Below are positions 34,967 to 45,145 of a DNA stretch of 64,000 bases, in pieces. A model generated the notes under the pieces. The model saw only the letters and a program-made list of their open reading frames with translations, ran no database searches and was not told the origin of the DNA. Every line of letters starts with the position of its first letter. Position 1 is the first letter of the stretch. The stretch is from Sphingomonas arenae (GTDB lineage Bacteria; Pseudomonadota; Alphaproteobacteria; Sphingomonadales; Sphingomonadaceae): the NCBI RefSeq assembly GCF_016924655.1, contig NZ_JAFFJU010000001.1:992001-1056000 (forward strand), read 5' to 3'. The position numbers were made by a program, and so were the translations under genes.

Positions 34967-37477
34967 ATGACGAACCGTTTCGACCCGGCGGCGAGCGACT
35001 CCCGCTGGCAGGAGCGGTGGGACGCCGCCGACAGCTTTCGTGCCGACAGCGCAAGCCCCAAGCCCAAGAGCTACGTGCTCGAGATGTTCCCCTACCCTTC
35101 CGGGCGCATCCACATGGGCCACGTGCGCAACTACACCATGGGCGACGTGCTCGCGCGCTACCGCCGGATGCAGGGCTTCGAAGTGCTGCATCCGATGGGC
35201 TGGGATGCGTTCGGCATGCCGGCCGAAAATGCGGCGATGGAGAAGAAGGTGCACCCTGGCGACTGGACGCGCCAGAACATCGCCACGATGCGCGCCCAGC
35301 TGAAGCGGCTCGGCTTTGCCCTCGACTGGAGTCGCGAACTCGCCACCTGCGAACCGGACTATTATGGGCATGAGCAGGCGCTGTTCCTCGACCTGTTCGA
35401 AGCCGGGCTGGTCTATCGCAAGGAATCGGAGGTCAACTGGGACCCCGTCGACATGACCGTGCTCGCCAACGAGCAGGTGATCGACGGGCGCGGCTGGCGC
35501 TCGGGCGCGCTGGTGGAGCGGCGCAAGCTCAGCCAGTGGTTCCTCAAGATCACGGACTTTGCCGAGGAATTGCTGGATGGGCTGAAGACGCTCGATGACT
35601 GGCCCGACAAGGTCCGGCTGATGCAGGAGAACTGGATAGGGAAGAGCCGCGGGCTGCAGTTCCGCTTCAAGCGCGCGGAAGGCGGCGGCGAGATCGAGGT
35701 CTTCACCACGCGTCCCGACACCATCTTCGGCGCCAGCTTCGTGGCGATCTCACCAGGGCACCCGATCGCGGAGGCCCTTGGCGCCGAGCGAGCGGACGTA
35801 GCGGAGTTCATCGCGCGTTGCCGCCAGGGCGGGACCACGGCCGCCGAGATCGAGACGGCGGAGAAGCTGGGCTTCGACACGGGGCTGGAAGTGGTGCATC
35901 CGCTCGATCCCGAGTGGCGGCTGCCGGTGTGGATCGCGAACTTTGTCCTGATGGATTACGGCACCGGCGCGCTGTTCGGCGTGCCTGCCCATGACGGACG
36001 CGACTTCGAATTCGCCACCAAATATGGGCTGCCGATCCGCCGCGTCGTTGCGCCAAGTGTCGGCGAGGCGAATGCCGCGGTGACCGAAGCTGAGATTGGC
36101 GCGGGGGTCGCGGTCAACTCGCGCTTCCTGGATGGGCTTGCCACACCGGAGGCCACCGCCGAGATCATCCGCCGCGCCGAAGCGGACGGCTGGGGCGAGG
36201 GAAAGACCCAGTATCGCCTGCGCGACTGGGGCGTCAGCCGTCAGCGTTACTGGGGGGCGCCGATCCCGATCATCCACTGCGAGGGCTGCGGCGCCGTTCC
36301 GGTCCCACGTGAACAACTTCCGGTGGTTCTGCCTGAAGACGTCAGCTTCGACGTGCCCGGCAATCCGCTCGACCGGCACGATGCCTGGCGTCAGGTGCCC
36401 TGCCCCCAGTGCAGCGGCTCCGCCCTGCGGGAAACGGACACGCTCGACACCTTCGTGGACTCAAGCTGGTACTTCATCCGCTTCGCGAGCCAGCCCAGCG
36501 ACAAGCCGTTCGACCGCGCCGAGGCGGAGGCATGGCTGCCCGTTGGCCAATATATCGGCGGGGTCGAGCATGCGATCCTGCACCTGCTCTATGCCCGCTT
36601 CTGGACTCGCGCGCTGGAACGGATCGGCCGGCTGGGCATGGCGGAGCCGTTCAAGGGCCTGTTCACGCAAGGGATGGTCACCCACGAGACCTACCGGGCC
36701 GGAGACGGCAGCTGGCTCAGCCCTGGCGAGGTGCGGCGAGACGGCGACGACTGGATCCACATCGAGAGCGGCCAGCCGGTAACGACGGGGCGGGTCGAGA
36801 AGATGTCGAAGTCCAAGAAGAATGTCGTCGACCCGGACGCCATCATCGACCGCTACGGCGCTGACGCGGTGCGCTGGTTCATGTTGTCCGACTCTCCACC
36901 CGAGCGCGACCTGGAATGGTCGATCGGCGGGATCGAGGGCGCCGCCCGCTTCGTGCAGCGTGTCTGGCGGCTCGCGGCTTCCGTGGACAGTGGCGGCAGC
37001 GGTTCCGACGCGGCGATCGAGCGCAAGCTGCACAAGTCGATCGCGGCGCTGGGCGAAGCGATCGAGGCCCTGCAGTTCAACAAGGCGGTCGCCACCATCT
37101 ACGAACTGGTCAACGCGATCGAGAAGGCGAAGCCATCGGCCACCCGGGACGAGGCGATCCGCACGCTCGTGAAGCTCGTTTCCCCCATGGCGCCGCACCT
37201 TGCGGAAGAGGCATGGGCCATGATGGGCGGGAAAGGCTTGCTGGTCGACGCAGAGTGGCCGAGCCACGATCCCGCGCTCCTGATCGATGACGAGGTCACG
37301 GTCGCGGTGCAGGTCAACGGCAAGCTGCGCGAAACTCTGACGGTCCCGCGCGGTTCGCCGCGGGATGAGCTCGAGCGGCAGGCGCTTGCGGCGGAGAAGG
37401 TCGCGCGCCTGATTGGCGACGCTAGCCCTCGCAAGCTGATCGTCGTTCCCGATCGCCTTGTGAATATCGTCCTGTGA
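34967..37477 (+). CDS. leuS: leucyl-tRNA synthetase
   Basis: An 836-residue class I aminoacyl-tRNA synthetase. HMGH is at residues 49-52 (in [16 protein letters not shown]), the connective/editing domain spans about 220-410 with [11 protein letters not shown], a zinc-ribbon region contains CEGCG and CPQCSG, and KMSKSKKN follows in the C-terminal third before the anticodon-binding helices. The length is somewhat below that of E. coli LeuRS but normal for sphingomonads. It overlaps lptE by 4 bases. Confidence 0.98.
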   Translation: MTNRFDPAASDSRWQERWDAADSFRADSASPKPKSYVLEMFPYPSGRIHMGHVRNYTMGDVLARYRRMQGFEVLHPMGWDAFGMPAENAAMEKKVHPGDWTRQNIATMRAQLKRLGFALDWSRELATCEPDYYGHEQALFLDLFEAGLVYRKESEVNWDPVDMTVLANEQVIDGRGWRSGALVERRKLSQWFLKITDFAEELLDGLKTLDDWPDKVRLMQENWIGKSRGLQFRFKRAEGGGEIEVFTTRPDTIFGASFVAISPGHPIAEALGAERADVAEFIARCRQGGTTAAEIETAEKLGFDTGLEVVHPLDPEWRLPVWIANFVLMDYGTGALFGVPAHDGRDFEFATKYGLPIRRVVAPSVGEANAAVTEAEIGAGVAVNSRFLDGLATPEATAEIIRRAEADGWGEGKTQYRLRDWGVSRQRYWGAPIPIIHCEGCGAVPVPREQLPVVLPEDVSFDVPGNPLDRHDAWRQVPCPQCSGSALRETDTLDTFVDSSWYFIRFASQPSDKPFDRAEAEAWLPVGQYIGGVEHAILHLLYARFWTRALERIGRLGMAEPFKGLFTQGMVTHETYRAGDGSWLSPGEVRRDGDDWIHIESGQPVTTGRVEKMSKSKKNVVDPDAIIDRYGADAVRWFMLSDSPPERDLEWSIGGIEGAARFVQRVWRLAASVDSGGSGSDAAIERKLHKSIAALGEAIEALQFNKAVATIYELVNAIEKAKPSATRDEAIRTLVKLVSPMAPHLAEEAWAMMGGKGLLVDAEWPSHDPALLIDDEVTVAVQVNGKLRETLTVPRGSPRDELERQALAAEKVARLIGDASPRKLIVVPDRLVNIVL

Positions 37478-37971
37478 TCCGGGCGGCGCTCCTGTGTGCG
37501 GCGGTGCTGGCTCTGAGCGGCTGCGGCCTCCGTCCGCTATATGGTGGCGGGGAGAGCAGCAGCACTGCAACAATCCTCCGGTCGGTGGCGGTACAGCCGA
37601 TCCCAGGACAGGCGGGTTGGCTCGTCCGGACTGCGTTGGTCGACCGCATTGGTGATCAGGCGGGAACACCGGCGCGGTATCGGCTGGAAGTGGACCTGGA
37701 CGACAATCTGACCGGGCTCGGCATCCGGGGAGACAGCGCGGTCACCCGGGAGCGCCGGACCCTTCGGGCGCGCTATCGGCTGGTGGAGAATGCGACGGGG
37801 GCGGTCGTGCTCGATGCCACGGCCGGATCCGATGCCGGGATCGACGTGGTCGGTTCGGAATATGCGACCGTTGCAGCGGAGCAGACGGCGCTCGAACGAT
37901 TGTCGCAGGTTGTCGCCGACCAGATCGTGGCCCGGCTGGGCCTGTTCGCATCGAGACAGTCGGCGCGGTGA
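37474..37971 (+). CDS. lptE: LPS-assembly lipoprotein LptE
   Basis: A 165-residue lipoprotein with the lipobox LSGC (Cys17) followed by GLRPLYGG, the common start of mature alphaproteobacterial LptE. LptE plugs the LptD barrel that inserts LPS into the outer membrane. The GTG at 37474 overlaps the leuS stop, and its own stop overlaps the holA start. The operon leuS-lptE-holA is conserved. Confidence 0.92.
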   Translation: MIRAALLCAAVLALSGCGLRPLYGGGESSSTATILRSVAVQPIPGQAGWLVRTALVDRIGDQAGTPARYRLEVDLDDNLTGLGIRGDSAVTRERRTLRARYRLVENATGAVVLDATAGSDAGIDVVGSEYATVAAEQTALERLSQVVADQIVARLGLFASRQSAR

Positions 37972-38972
37972 AGCCCGCCAAGGGCCAGATCGGCAGTGCC
38001 GTCGATCGGCCGGACCCATCGATCCGTTTTTACCTGTTCCATGGCCCCGACGAAGCCGGATCCCGCGCCCTCGCCGCGCGTCTGCTGAGCGCTTTAGGGG
38101 CAGAAAAGGTGTCGATAGCAGCGGGAACGCTGAAGTCGGATCCGGCGGTGCTGGCAGACGAAGCGGGCGCGATCTCGCTTTTCGGCGGCAAGCGCCTGCT
38201 GTGGATCGAGCCGGCCGGAAACGAGGTTGTCGCGGCCGTCGAGGCCCTGTTGGCCGCTCCAGCAACCGAGAGCGCCGCCGTCGCCATCGCCGGGGCGCTC
38301 GCCAAAACCTCCGCCCTCCTGAAGCTCGGCGAGGCCCATCCGGCTGTCCTGGCGCATGCGTCCTATGTGCCCGAGGGTCGCGACGCCGACCGGATGGTGA
38401 TGGAGATCGCCCGCCGGGAGGGATTGCGGCTTCGCCCCACTACCGCGTCCCGGATCGCCGCGGCGGCGGGCAACGACCAGGCCATTGCAGCGCAGGAAAT
38501 CGCCAAATTTGCGCTGTTCCTGGGTGCGTCGGCCGAGAACCCGAAAGACCTGGAAGAGGAGGTCGTCGACCTGCTGGGAGCGGACTCCTCGGAAAGCCAG
38601 GTCGGGCGCCCCGGAGACACGGCGTTGAGCGGAGACGTCCAGCGGCTGGCGGAGGAGCTCGAGCGAATGGCCGGCAGCGGAATCGAGCCGATCCCAGCCG
38701 TTCGCGCGCTGCAGCGCAGGTTGCTGCAGCTGGCCCCACTGCGCGCGCGGATGGAAGCCGGGCAGGCTCCCGACGCCGTCATGACGTCATTGTTCTGGCG
38801 CGATAAGCCCTTGTTCCAGAAGCTCTTGTCTCGCTGGTCGAGCGAGCGGATCGCGGTTGCGCTGGATCGGGTTGGCCGGCTCGAACGACAGCTGATGCTG
38901 AATCCGGTGCCGGACAGCGCCGCGTTCGGCGAAGAACTGATACAGATCGCCCGAGCAGCAAACGCCCGCTAG
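37968..38972 (+). CDS. holA: DNA polymerase III subunit delta
   Basis: A 334-residue clamp-loader subunit that opens the beta clamp. The N-terminal FYLFHGPDEAGSRALAARL replaces the P-loop region of related AAA+ subunits, then SLFGGKRLLWIE, and the C-terminal collar domain (ALQRRLLQLAPLRARME). Start GTG 37968, overlapping lptE. The stop TAG shares a CTAG with the stop of the convergent parB. Confidence 0.94.
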   Translation: MKPAKGQIGSAVDRPDPSIRFYLFHGPDEAGSRALAARLLSALGAEKVSIAAGTLKSDPAVLADEAGAISLFGGKRLLWIEPAGNEVVAAVEALLAAPATESAAVAIAGALAKTSALLKLGEAHPAVLAHASYVPEGRDADRMVMEIARREGLRLRPTTASRIAAAAGNDQAIAAQEIAKFALFLGASAENPKDLEEEVVDLLGADSSESQVGRPGDTALSGDVQRLAEELERMAGSGIEPIPAVRALQRRLLQLAPLRARMEAGQAPDAVMTSLFWRDKPLFQKLLSRWSSERIAVALDRVGRLERQLMLNPVPDSAAFGEELIQIARAANAR

Positions 38973-39856
38973 ATCGGCTCTCCGGACAGCCGCTGACAGA
39001 TGAGATCGAGCTGATCCAGGCTGGAGAAATGCAGGGTCACTGTGCCGTGCCCGCCCGAGTGCGCGACCTTCACCTTGAGACCGAGGAGGTCGCCCAGCTG
39101 GCGTTCGAGCGCCAGGATGTCGGCGTTGCCCTCCCCTGCGTCACGGCGGGTGGTGCTTCGGCCGCCCTCGGGACCCGGCGCGGGCTTCGCCTGCCGGGCG
39201 AGCTGCTCCGTCTGACGAACCGAGAGACCTTGGGAGATCACCTGCTGAGCGAGAGCGACGGGATCCGCCGCGGAGGCGATCGCACGCGCATGCCCCATGG
39301 ACAGCTCGCCGCGAACGAGCGCCTCGCGGACCGTGGCGGGAAGATCGAGCAATCGCAGCAGGTTGGCGACGTGGCTCCGCGACTTGTGGACCAGCTTGGC
39401 CACCGCGTCCTGACTGTGCCCAAAGGTGCCGATCAGCGCCCGGTAACCCTCGGCTTCCTCAAGCGCGTTGAGATCCTCACGCTGGATGTTCTCGATCAGG
39501 GCAATCTCGGCGGTCGCCGCCTCGTCGAAGTCGCGGACGATCGCCGGAATCTTGTGCAATCGGGCCTGCTGCGCCGCGCGCCAGCGCCGCTCACCCGCAA
39601 CGATCTCGTAGCCTTGCCCCGTATCTCGGACGAGGATCGGCTGGAGCACGCCGCGCTGAGCGATCGAGTCGGCAAGCTCCCTGATGGCGTCTTCCGCGAA
39701 GTGCCGGCGCGGCTGCTTGGGGTTGGGGCGGATGGCCGCAACGTCGATCTCCCGCACCCGGTCATTTGCGGCCGGCGCAGGCGCGTCGACTGCCGGGACA
39801 TCGCCTAGGAGAGCGGAAAGGCCTCGGCCGAGGCCGCGAGCACGCGCGTCGCTCAT
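38969..39856 (-). CDS. parB: chromosome partitioning protein ParB
   Basis: A 295-residue ParB/Spo0J CTPase that loads on parS sites and spreads. The N-terminal ParB motif region has IRPNPKQPRRHFAE, GVLQPILVR and the CTP-binding GERRWRAAQ, followed by ENIQREDLN; the helix-turn-helix is near residues 150-185 (GHSQDAVAKLVHKSRSHVANLLRLL). The C-terminal dimerisation domain ends the chain. It overlaps parA by 4 bases. Two matching sites for it lie at 41211 and 42959. Confidence 0.97.
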   Translation of the reverse strand: MSDARARGLGRGLSALLGDVPAVDAPAPAANDRVREIDVAAIRPNPKQPRRHFAEDAIRELADSIAQRGVLQPILVRDTGQGYEIVAGERRWRAAQQARLHKIPAIVRDFDEAATAEIALIENIQREDLNALEEAEGYRALIGTFGHSQDAVAKLVHKSRSHVANLLRLLDLPATVREALVRGELSMGHARAIASAADPVALAQQVISQGLSVRQTEQLARQAKPAPGPEGGRSTTRRDAGEGNADILALERQLGDLLGLKVKVAHSGGHGTVTLHFSSLDQLDLICQRLSGEPI

Positions 39857-40635
39857 GCTGCCTCCGCACGGCGTGGAAGCCGACCCATCAGCTCACGCGC
39901 AAGGCCCACGTAAGCCTCGCTACCCGAACAGCGCAGATCGTAGATGAGGGCGGGAAGACCGTGGCTTGGCGCTTCGGACAGACGAACGTTTCGCGGGACC
40001 ACCGTGTCGAACACCGTCGACCCAAGGCAGGCGCGCACGTCTTCCGCGACCTGCTTGGACAAGCTGTTCCGCCGATCGTACATGGTGAGCGCGATACCCA
40101 GGATCGCAAGGTCGGGATTGAACCGTGTGCGGATCCGCTCAACAGTCTGCAACAGCTGGCTAAGTCCTTCTAAAGCAAAGAATTCGCATTGCAGGGGCAC
40201 TAGCAAGTGCCGGGCCGCGACCAGCGCGTTCACCGTCAGCAGCCCGAGCGACGGAGGGCAATCCATCAGGCAGATGTCCCAGCGGCCCGGCGAGGCACGA
40301 TCAAAGGCGTCGGCGAGCCGGTGAGTGCGTCGGTCGAACTCCACCAGCTCGACCTCTGCGCCGGAGAGATCCTGTGTCGCCGGCAGGAGATCAAGGCGCG
40401 GAACCCGGGTCGCCACGGCCGCGTCTGCGACCTCTGCCTCCCCAATCAGCACGTCATAGCTGGACCGCTCACGCGCGGCCTGCCCAACACCGAGCCCGGT
40501 TGAAGCATTTCCCTGGGGATCCAGGTCAGCGAGCAGGACCTTCCAGCCGGTCGCCGCTAATGCCGTGGCGAGATTGATTGCGGTCGTGGTCTTCCCCACC
40601 CCGCCCTTCTGATTAGCGACCGCAACGCGGATCAT
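39853..40635 (-). CDS. parA: chromosome partitioning ATPase ParA
   Basis: A 260-residue ParA/Soj ATPase. The deviant Walker A KGGVGKTTTAINLA is at residues 10-23, with DLDPQGNAS (A') and LMDCPPSLGLL (Walker B region). With ParB-parS it moves the replicated origin. The ATG at 40635 overlaps the rsmG stop; the stop overlaps the parB start. Confidence 0.97.
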   Translation of the reverse strand: MIRVAVANQKGGVGKTTTAINLATALAATGWKVLLADLDPQGNASTGLGVGQAARERSSYDVLIGEAEVADAAVATRVPRLDLLPATQDLSGAEVELVEFDRRTHRLADAFDRASPGRWDICLMDCPPSLGLLTVNALVAARHLLVPLQCEFFALEGLSQLLQTVERIRTRFNPDLAILGIALTMYDRRNSLSKQVAEDVRACLGSTVFDTVVPRNVRLSEAPSHGLPALIYDLRCSGSEAYVGLARELMGRLPRRAEAA

Positions 40636-41261
40636 GCCCTACCCCTCGTCCTGCCTCGCGGCGCGACGCCCTCGGCCAAGACAATCATCGCGTCCTCCGC
40701 CGTGATGCTTGGCTCAAGCCCGAAGTGACCTTGCCAGCTTGCCTCTGCCTCCGCCAGTTCTTTCGCGCCGCTTCGCCCCCTGGGCAGGATCCACCGTGTT
40801 CCAGAATGCGCCAGATGTCTGCCGATCGTGAATAGATCAGCAACGGACGCCACAGCGCGTGCGGAGATCACATCGAACTCGCCGGTCAGCTTTTCGGCCC
40901 GGCCTTCGAAGACGGTCACGTTCCGCAAGCCGAGCTCTTCGGTGCAGCGGTGCAGAAATGCCGCCCTTAAGCGACGAGGTTCGACGAGCGTAACCGGCCG
41001 TGAAGTCAGGATTGAGACAACCATCCCAGGCAGTCCCGCCCCTGAACCGACGTCCAACCAGTTTGAATATTCAACCGGCGCGAGTGGAAGCAGCTGAGCA
41101 CTGTCGACAATGTGTCTCTGCCAGGCGCCAGCCGCCGTGCTCCTTGCAATTAGGTTCTGCCGCTGAGTTTCGTCGAGCAGAAGGGCGAGGTAGCTGTGCA
41201 ATCTCCCGAGTGTTTCACGTGGAACATCGAACGGCAGCACTGCAGGTGAAATCTCGTTCAT
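40632..41261 (-). CDS. rsmG: 16S rRNA (guanine-N7)-methyltransferase RsmG
   Basis: A 209-residue GidB/RsmG enzyme that methylates G527 of 16S r[32 protein letters not shown] lies at the N terminus (key stretch [13 protein letters not shown]), then the SAM motif [13 protein letters not shown] and the domain's [11 protein letters not shown]. The ATG at 41261 overlaps the mnmG stop (ATGA). A parS-like site is embedded in its codons for the VPRET region. Confidence 0.95.
   Translation of the reverse strand: MNEISPAVLPFDVPRETLGRLHSYLALLLDETQRQNLIARSTAAGAWQRHIVDSAQLLPLAPVEYSNWLDVGSGAGLPGMVVSILTSRPVTLVEPRRLRAAFLHRCTEELGLRNVTVFEGRAEKLTGEFDVISARAVASVADLFTIGRHLAHSGTRWILPRGRSGAKELAEAEASWQGHFGLEPSITAEDAMIVLAEGVAPRGRTRGRA
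41211..41226. promoter_or_regulatory. parS-like ParB binding site 1
   Basis: TGTTTCACGTGGAACA matches the consensus parS TGTTTCACGTGAAACA at 15 of 16 positions. It lies inside the 5' part of rsmG and about 1.4 kb upstream of parB. It is the exact reverse complement of the site at 42959-42974. Confidence 0.9.
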
Positions 41262-42937
41262 GCGGCTTGCCGAGTGACCGCCAAGTACAATGCTGACAGG
41301 GCAGCGGGCGTGATGCCCGCAACGCGGGACGTCTGATGCAAATCTTCGGGCATTGCAGCGCGAAGGCGCTCCACCATCTCCCCGGAAAGCCCAGGGACCG
41401 CCGCAAAGTCGAAGCCTTGCGGGATCATGATGCTTCGGTTCTGTTTTACGGCGTCCCACTCCCGGCGCTGCCGTTCCAAATACGGAGCATAAAGGAGATC
41501 CGCCTTCCCCTCTGGAGTCTCCGCGAAGTCGGGGCGACTTCGAGCCGCAAGGTGAGCCGTGATCTGCTGATACCTCTCGGCACTGACGCAGCCGAGGGTC
41601 AGCGCGGCTTCACCCAGCCGCGCCGTCGCGTTGTCGGCCCGGAGAGCCAAGCGGTACTCGGCCCGCGCCGTCATCATGCGATATGGCTCGGTGACACCTT
41701 GCAGGGTCAGATCGTCGATCATCACGCCGATGTAGCTGGTCGTGCGGTCGAACCTAGCTTGATCGAGATCGCGTGCGTGAGCCGCAGCGTTCAACCCGGC
41801 AACCAGGCCCTGAGCCGCTGCTTCCTCATATCCTGTGGTTCCATTGATCTGGCCGGCAAGGAAGAGACCCGGCAATTGCTGGACTTCAAGCGTCTGGCGG
41901 AGCCGACGCGGGTCTACAAATTCATACTCGACAGCATAGCCCGGGCGAACAATTGCGGCCCGCTCCAGACCAGGGATCGATCGGACAAACTCAAGCTGAA
42001 CGCTCTGGGGGAGAGAAGTCGAGATCCCGTTGGGGTAGATGAGGTGGTCGCGTAGACCTTCCGGCTCAAGAAACATCTGGTGGCCATCGCGATCGCCGAA
42101 CCGCTTCACCTTGTCTTCGATCGAAGGGCAATAGCGCGGTCCCCGACCTTCGATAACACCGGCGAATAGCGGCGACTCTCCCAGTCCACCGCGAATAATG
42201 TCGTGTGTGCGCTCAGTCGTTCGGGTGATCGCACATCGGACCTGCGGCAACACCCGGGCGGAGGGAAGAGCAGAGAAGCTCCATGGCTGCTGGTCACTGG
42301 GCTGCTCCTCGAGGCGTGCCCAGTCGATCGTGCGGCCATCGAGGCGTGGTGGCGTACCGGTCTTGAGCCGCCCTTGGCCAAGCCCAAGCTCCCGGATCTG
42401 GTCTCCGAGCGGAATGGACGAAGGCTCGCCGGCCCGTCCCGCTGGTCGCTTCTCTAGGCCGATAAAGATGCTGGCTCGAAGAAAGGTGCCGGTTGCGATC
42501 ACCACGGCTCGGCTCCTAATCATGGCGCCATCAGCCAAGTGGACGCCGGCGACCTGATCGCCGTCCATGCAGAGGCGAACGGCTTCGCCCTCTATCAGCT
42601 CAACTTCGGTCGCACTCACCAGCCGCCGTATCGCAGTCGCATAGAGCTGCCGGTCCGCCTGCACCCGGGGGCCATGCACTGCTGGGCCCTTGCTACGGTT
42701 GAGCATCCGACGGTGGATAGCCGCTTGATCCGCTGCCCGCGCCATCAAGCCGTCAAACACGTCCAACTCGCGGACGAGATGGCCTTTTCCAACACCTCCG
42801 ATAGACGGGTTGCAGCTCATCTGCCCGAGGTCGGCCGCGCCGAAGGAGAGGATCGCCGTTCGGCACCCACGTCTTGCTGCCACGGCTGCAGCTTCGCAGC
42901 CTGCGTGGCCTCCACCGATCACCAGTACGTCGTACAT
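41258..42937 (-). CDS. mnmG: tRNA uridine-5-carboxymethylaminomethyl modification enzyme MnmG
   Basis: A 559-residue FAD enzyme that, with MnmE, makes (c)mnm5U34 in tRNA. The FAD site [40 protein letters not shown], the [12 protein letters not shown] loop and [14 protein letters not shown] are conserved. The chain is roughly 60 residues shorter than the usual 620; the shortening seems to fall in the helical C-terminal region after RADNATARL. That seems a lineage trait rather than a truncation, because the very end ([15 protein letters not shown]) is intact. The ATG at 42937 is used; the longer reading lacks support. Confidence 0.95.
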   Translation of the reverse strand: MYDVLVIGGGHAGCEAAAVAARRGCRTAILSFGAADLGQMSCNPSIGGVGKGHLVRELDVFDGLMARAADQAAIHRRMLNRSKGPAVHGPRVQADRQLYATAIRRLVSATEVELIEGEAVRLCMDGDQVAGVHLADGAMIRSRAVVIATGTFLRASIFIGLEKRPAGRAGEPSSIPLGDQIRELGLGQGRLKTGTPPRLDGRTIDWARLEEQPSDQQPWSFSALPSARVLPQVRCAITRTTERTHDIIRGGLGESPLFAGVIEGRGPRYCPSIEDKVKRFGDRDGHQMFLEPEGLRDHLIYPNGISTSLPQSVQLEFVRSIPGLERAAIVRPGYAVEYEFVDPRRLRQTLEVQQLPGLFLAGQINGTTGYEEAAAQGLVAGLNAAAHARDLDQARFDRTTSYIGVMIDDLTLQGVTEPYRMMTARAEYRLALRADNATARLGEAALTLGCVSAERYQQITAHLAARSRPDFAETPEGKADLLYAPYLERQRREWDAVKQNRSIMIPQGFDFAAVPGLSGEMVERLRAAMPEDLHQTSRVAGITPAALSALYLAVTRQAA

Positions 42938-42958
42938 GGGCGCTATGTAGCGGGAGCT

Positions 42959-42974
42959 TGTTCCACGTGAAACA
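42959..42974. promoter_or_regulatory. parS-like ParB binding site 2
   Basis: TGTTCCACGTGAAACA, 15 of 16 matches to the parS consensus, lies in the short gap between the mnmE stop and the mnmG start. It is the reverse complement of site 1, about 1.75 kb away. Confidence 0.92.
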
Positions 42975-44249
42975 TCATTTGCCGAGGCAGAAGCGACCGA
43001 AGAGGGCATCGAGCACGTCTTCTACTCCCGCCCGACCAATAGTCCGATCCAGCGCCGACCGGGCCTGGCGGAGCGCCTCCGCGGTAAGGACGATGTCGTC
43101 TGGGACGACTTCCTCAAGAGCACTCGCCGCCTCGCCAAGCGCCGTCGCTTGTCGCTGGTTCAACGTTTCGGCATCGGGAGACGGTAAGATCTCGCGGGAT
43201 ATTCTGACGAGACCGCTCTTTAGCTCCCTTAGGCCAGCTTGGGTAACGCTGGAAACAGCCAAACCTTCAGCGGTGTCGGGAACCCTACCAAGGTCAGCCT
43301 TGCTCCTGACTACCAATCTGCGGGGATGCGGCGGTGCGAGTTCCGCATTGCCAAGCCAGAGCAGAATGTCAGCGTTCCGGACCTGCTGTTCCGCCAGGTG
43401 GACCCCGATCCTCTCCACCTCATCCGCGCTCTCGTGCAGCCCCGCCGTATCCACCAGCACCAATGGAACGCCCTCCAGCTGGAGGGGAACCTCGATGACA
43501 TCTCGGGTAGTCCCTGCAACCGGCGTCACAATGGCCTTGTCGATACCGACCAAAGCATTGAGCAAACTTGACTTTCCAGCGTTGGGTGGGCCCGCAAGAA
43601 CCACTCGGATGCCGTCCTTCAGGAGCTCGGATCGAGGCTGGTCCAACCACGTCGAGAGTTCGGCCGAAATGGCAACAGCCTCCGCTGCGATCCCGTGATC
43701 AGCATCGGATACCTCATCCTCGTCGCCGACATAGTCGATGGCCGCCTCCGCACGGGCCGACAGGAGCACGAGCCTCTCGCGCCACGCCTCCACCTGCCGC
43801 CGGACCGACCCGCCCGCCACCGCGAGTGCCGCCCGGCGCTGGAGTTCGGTCTCCGCTTCCAGCAAGTCAGCAAGCCCCTCCGCTTCCGTGAGGTCTATGC
43901 GGCCGTTCTCGAATGCACGGCGGGTGAACTCACCGGGGAACGCTTCCCGCAGCCCTTCCATGCCGGACAATTCGGTCAAGATCGCGCGGACAACGGCTCG
44001 GCCACCATGCGCGTGCAATTCCACCAGCGGCTCTCCCGTGACGCTGGAGCGCGCCGGAAAGTGGAGCACCAGCGCAGAGTCGAGCACTTCCCCGGTAGAA
44101 CCCTTGAACGTCCGGAGCGAGGCTCGTCGGGGTTCCGGAAGAGAACCGGCCAGTGTCACCGCGGCGTGCGGCGCCAACGGACCACTGATGCGGATGATAG
44201 CAATCGCGGCAGGCGGCGACCCGCTCGAGAGAGCGAAGATCGTGTCCAC
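42975..44249 (-). CDS. mnmE: tRNA modification GTPase MnmE
   Basis: A 424-residue protein with the N-terminal formyl-THF-binding domain ([21 protein letters not shown]), a helical domain, a G domain with [22 protein letters not shown] and SKAD, and the catalytic C-terminal CLGK (Cys in FCLGK), which acts with MnmG. The start is GTG at 44249, with GAGAGG and GCAGG upstream. Only about 38 bases separate its stop from mnmG, and that gap holds a parS site. Confidence 0.96.
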   Translation of the reverse strand: MDTIFALSSGSPPAAIAIIRISGPLAPHAAVTLAGSLPEPRRASLRTFKGSTGEVLDSALVLHFPARSSVTGEPLVELHAHGGRAVVRAILTELSGMEGLREAFPGEFTRRAFENGRIDLTEAEGLADLLEAETELQRRAALAVAGGSVRRQVEAWRERLVLLSARAEAAIDYVGDEDEVSDADHGIAAEAVAISAELSTWLDQPRSELLKDGIRVVLAGPPNAGKSSLLNALVGIDKAIVTPVAGTTRDVIEVPLQLEGVPLVLVDTAGLHESADEVERIGVHLAEQQVRNADILLWLGNAELAPPHPRRLVVRSKADLGRVPDTAEGLAVSSVTQAGLRELKSGLVRISREILPSPDAETLNQRQATALGEAASALEEVVPDDIVLTAEALRQARSALDRTIGRAGVEDVLDALFGRFCLGK

Positions 44250-44283
44250 CCTGCCGGTGCCGAACCTCTCCGTCAGAAGGGCC

Positions 44284-45009
44284 TCAGGTGAAAAGTTTTC
44301 CAACCCCGACCTGCGGATCGATCCAACCATCGTAGATCATCTTCACGGCCACCCACAGGATCACTGCAAGGCCGATATAGGCGATCCAGCGATAGCGTTC
44401 GATATAACGCGCGATGATGTTGGCCGCGAGCCCCATCAGGCCGACAGCGAAGATCAGGCCGACGATGAGGATACCCGGATGATCCCGGGCAGCGCCGGCG
44501 ACCGCCAGCACATTGTCCAGGCTCATGCTGACGTCGGCTACGGCTACGGCCCAGGCCGCGCCTGCGAAGCTCTTTGCCGGGCGGAGACCGCTGTGCTCGT
44601 CACCGGCGACTTCGGGAGATCCGCCACTCTCTCCACCATGGCGCAACTCACGCCACATCTTCCACGCCACCCAGAGCAGGAGAAGACCACCGACGAGGAT
44701 CAATCCAATGATCTGGAGGAGTTGAGTCACGATCAACGCGAAAAGGATGCGCAGCACCAGCGCCGCGATCACGCCGATCAGGATGACCTTGCGCCGCTGC
44801 TCCGCCGGAAGACCCGCCGCCAACGCGCCGACCACGATCGCGTTGTCCCCCGCCAGTACCAGGTCGATCATCAGCACCTGAAGGAAGGCCGCGAACGCCT
44901 GGGGCTCCGTGATGTTGGAGAAGTCCTTGACGATCGCAGCCCAAATCTCGCCCGGACCACCAAGACCGACAGGGGCTGCGTGGGCAGCGGCAAGCAGCAG
45001 CTCGAACAA
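44284..45009 (-). CDS. TerC/YjbE family integral membrane protein
   Basis: A 241-residue polytopic membrane protein with about seven helices and the TerC-family acidic motifs in VLMIDLVLAGDNAIVVG and VADVSMSLDNVLAVAG. Members are proposed metal (manganese or tellurite-related) exporters. The cytosolic loop SGGSPEVAGDEHSG is in the middle. The start is TTG 45009 with GGAG before it. It sits between rho and mnmE; its stop lies 34 bases before the mnmE start, so it is part of the same minus-strand run. Confidence 0.93.
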   Translation of the reverse strand: MFELLLAAAHAAPVGLGGPGEIWAAIVKDFSNITEPQAFAAFLQVLMIDLVLAGDNAIVVGALAAGLPAEQRRKVILIGVIAALVLRILFALIVTQLLQIIGLILVGGLLLLWVAWKMWRELRHGGESGGSPEVAGDEHSGLRPAKSFAGAAWAVAVADVSMSLDNVLAVAGAARDHPGILIVGLIFAVGLMGLAANIIARYIERYRWIAYIGLAVILWVAVKMIYDGWIDPQVGVGKLFT

Positions 45010-45145
45010 GGGAATCTCCGCGAAAATAACTTGGAAACGGGTTCGACAGGCAGGAAAGGCGAAGACGCGCCCTTTGGTTCCCGCAAGAGGCCGCGCGCTC
45101 GGCGCAGCCCGGACTCTCGCTCCCTGAGGAGGAGCGAGGAAGAGC

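Noticed and set aside
36304-36315. CCCACGTGAACA as a third parS site in leuS
   Set aside because: Only the central CACGTG and a few flanking bases agree with parS; both outer TG..CA ends and the TTTC/GAAA arms are missing.
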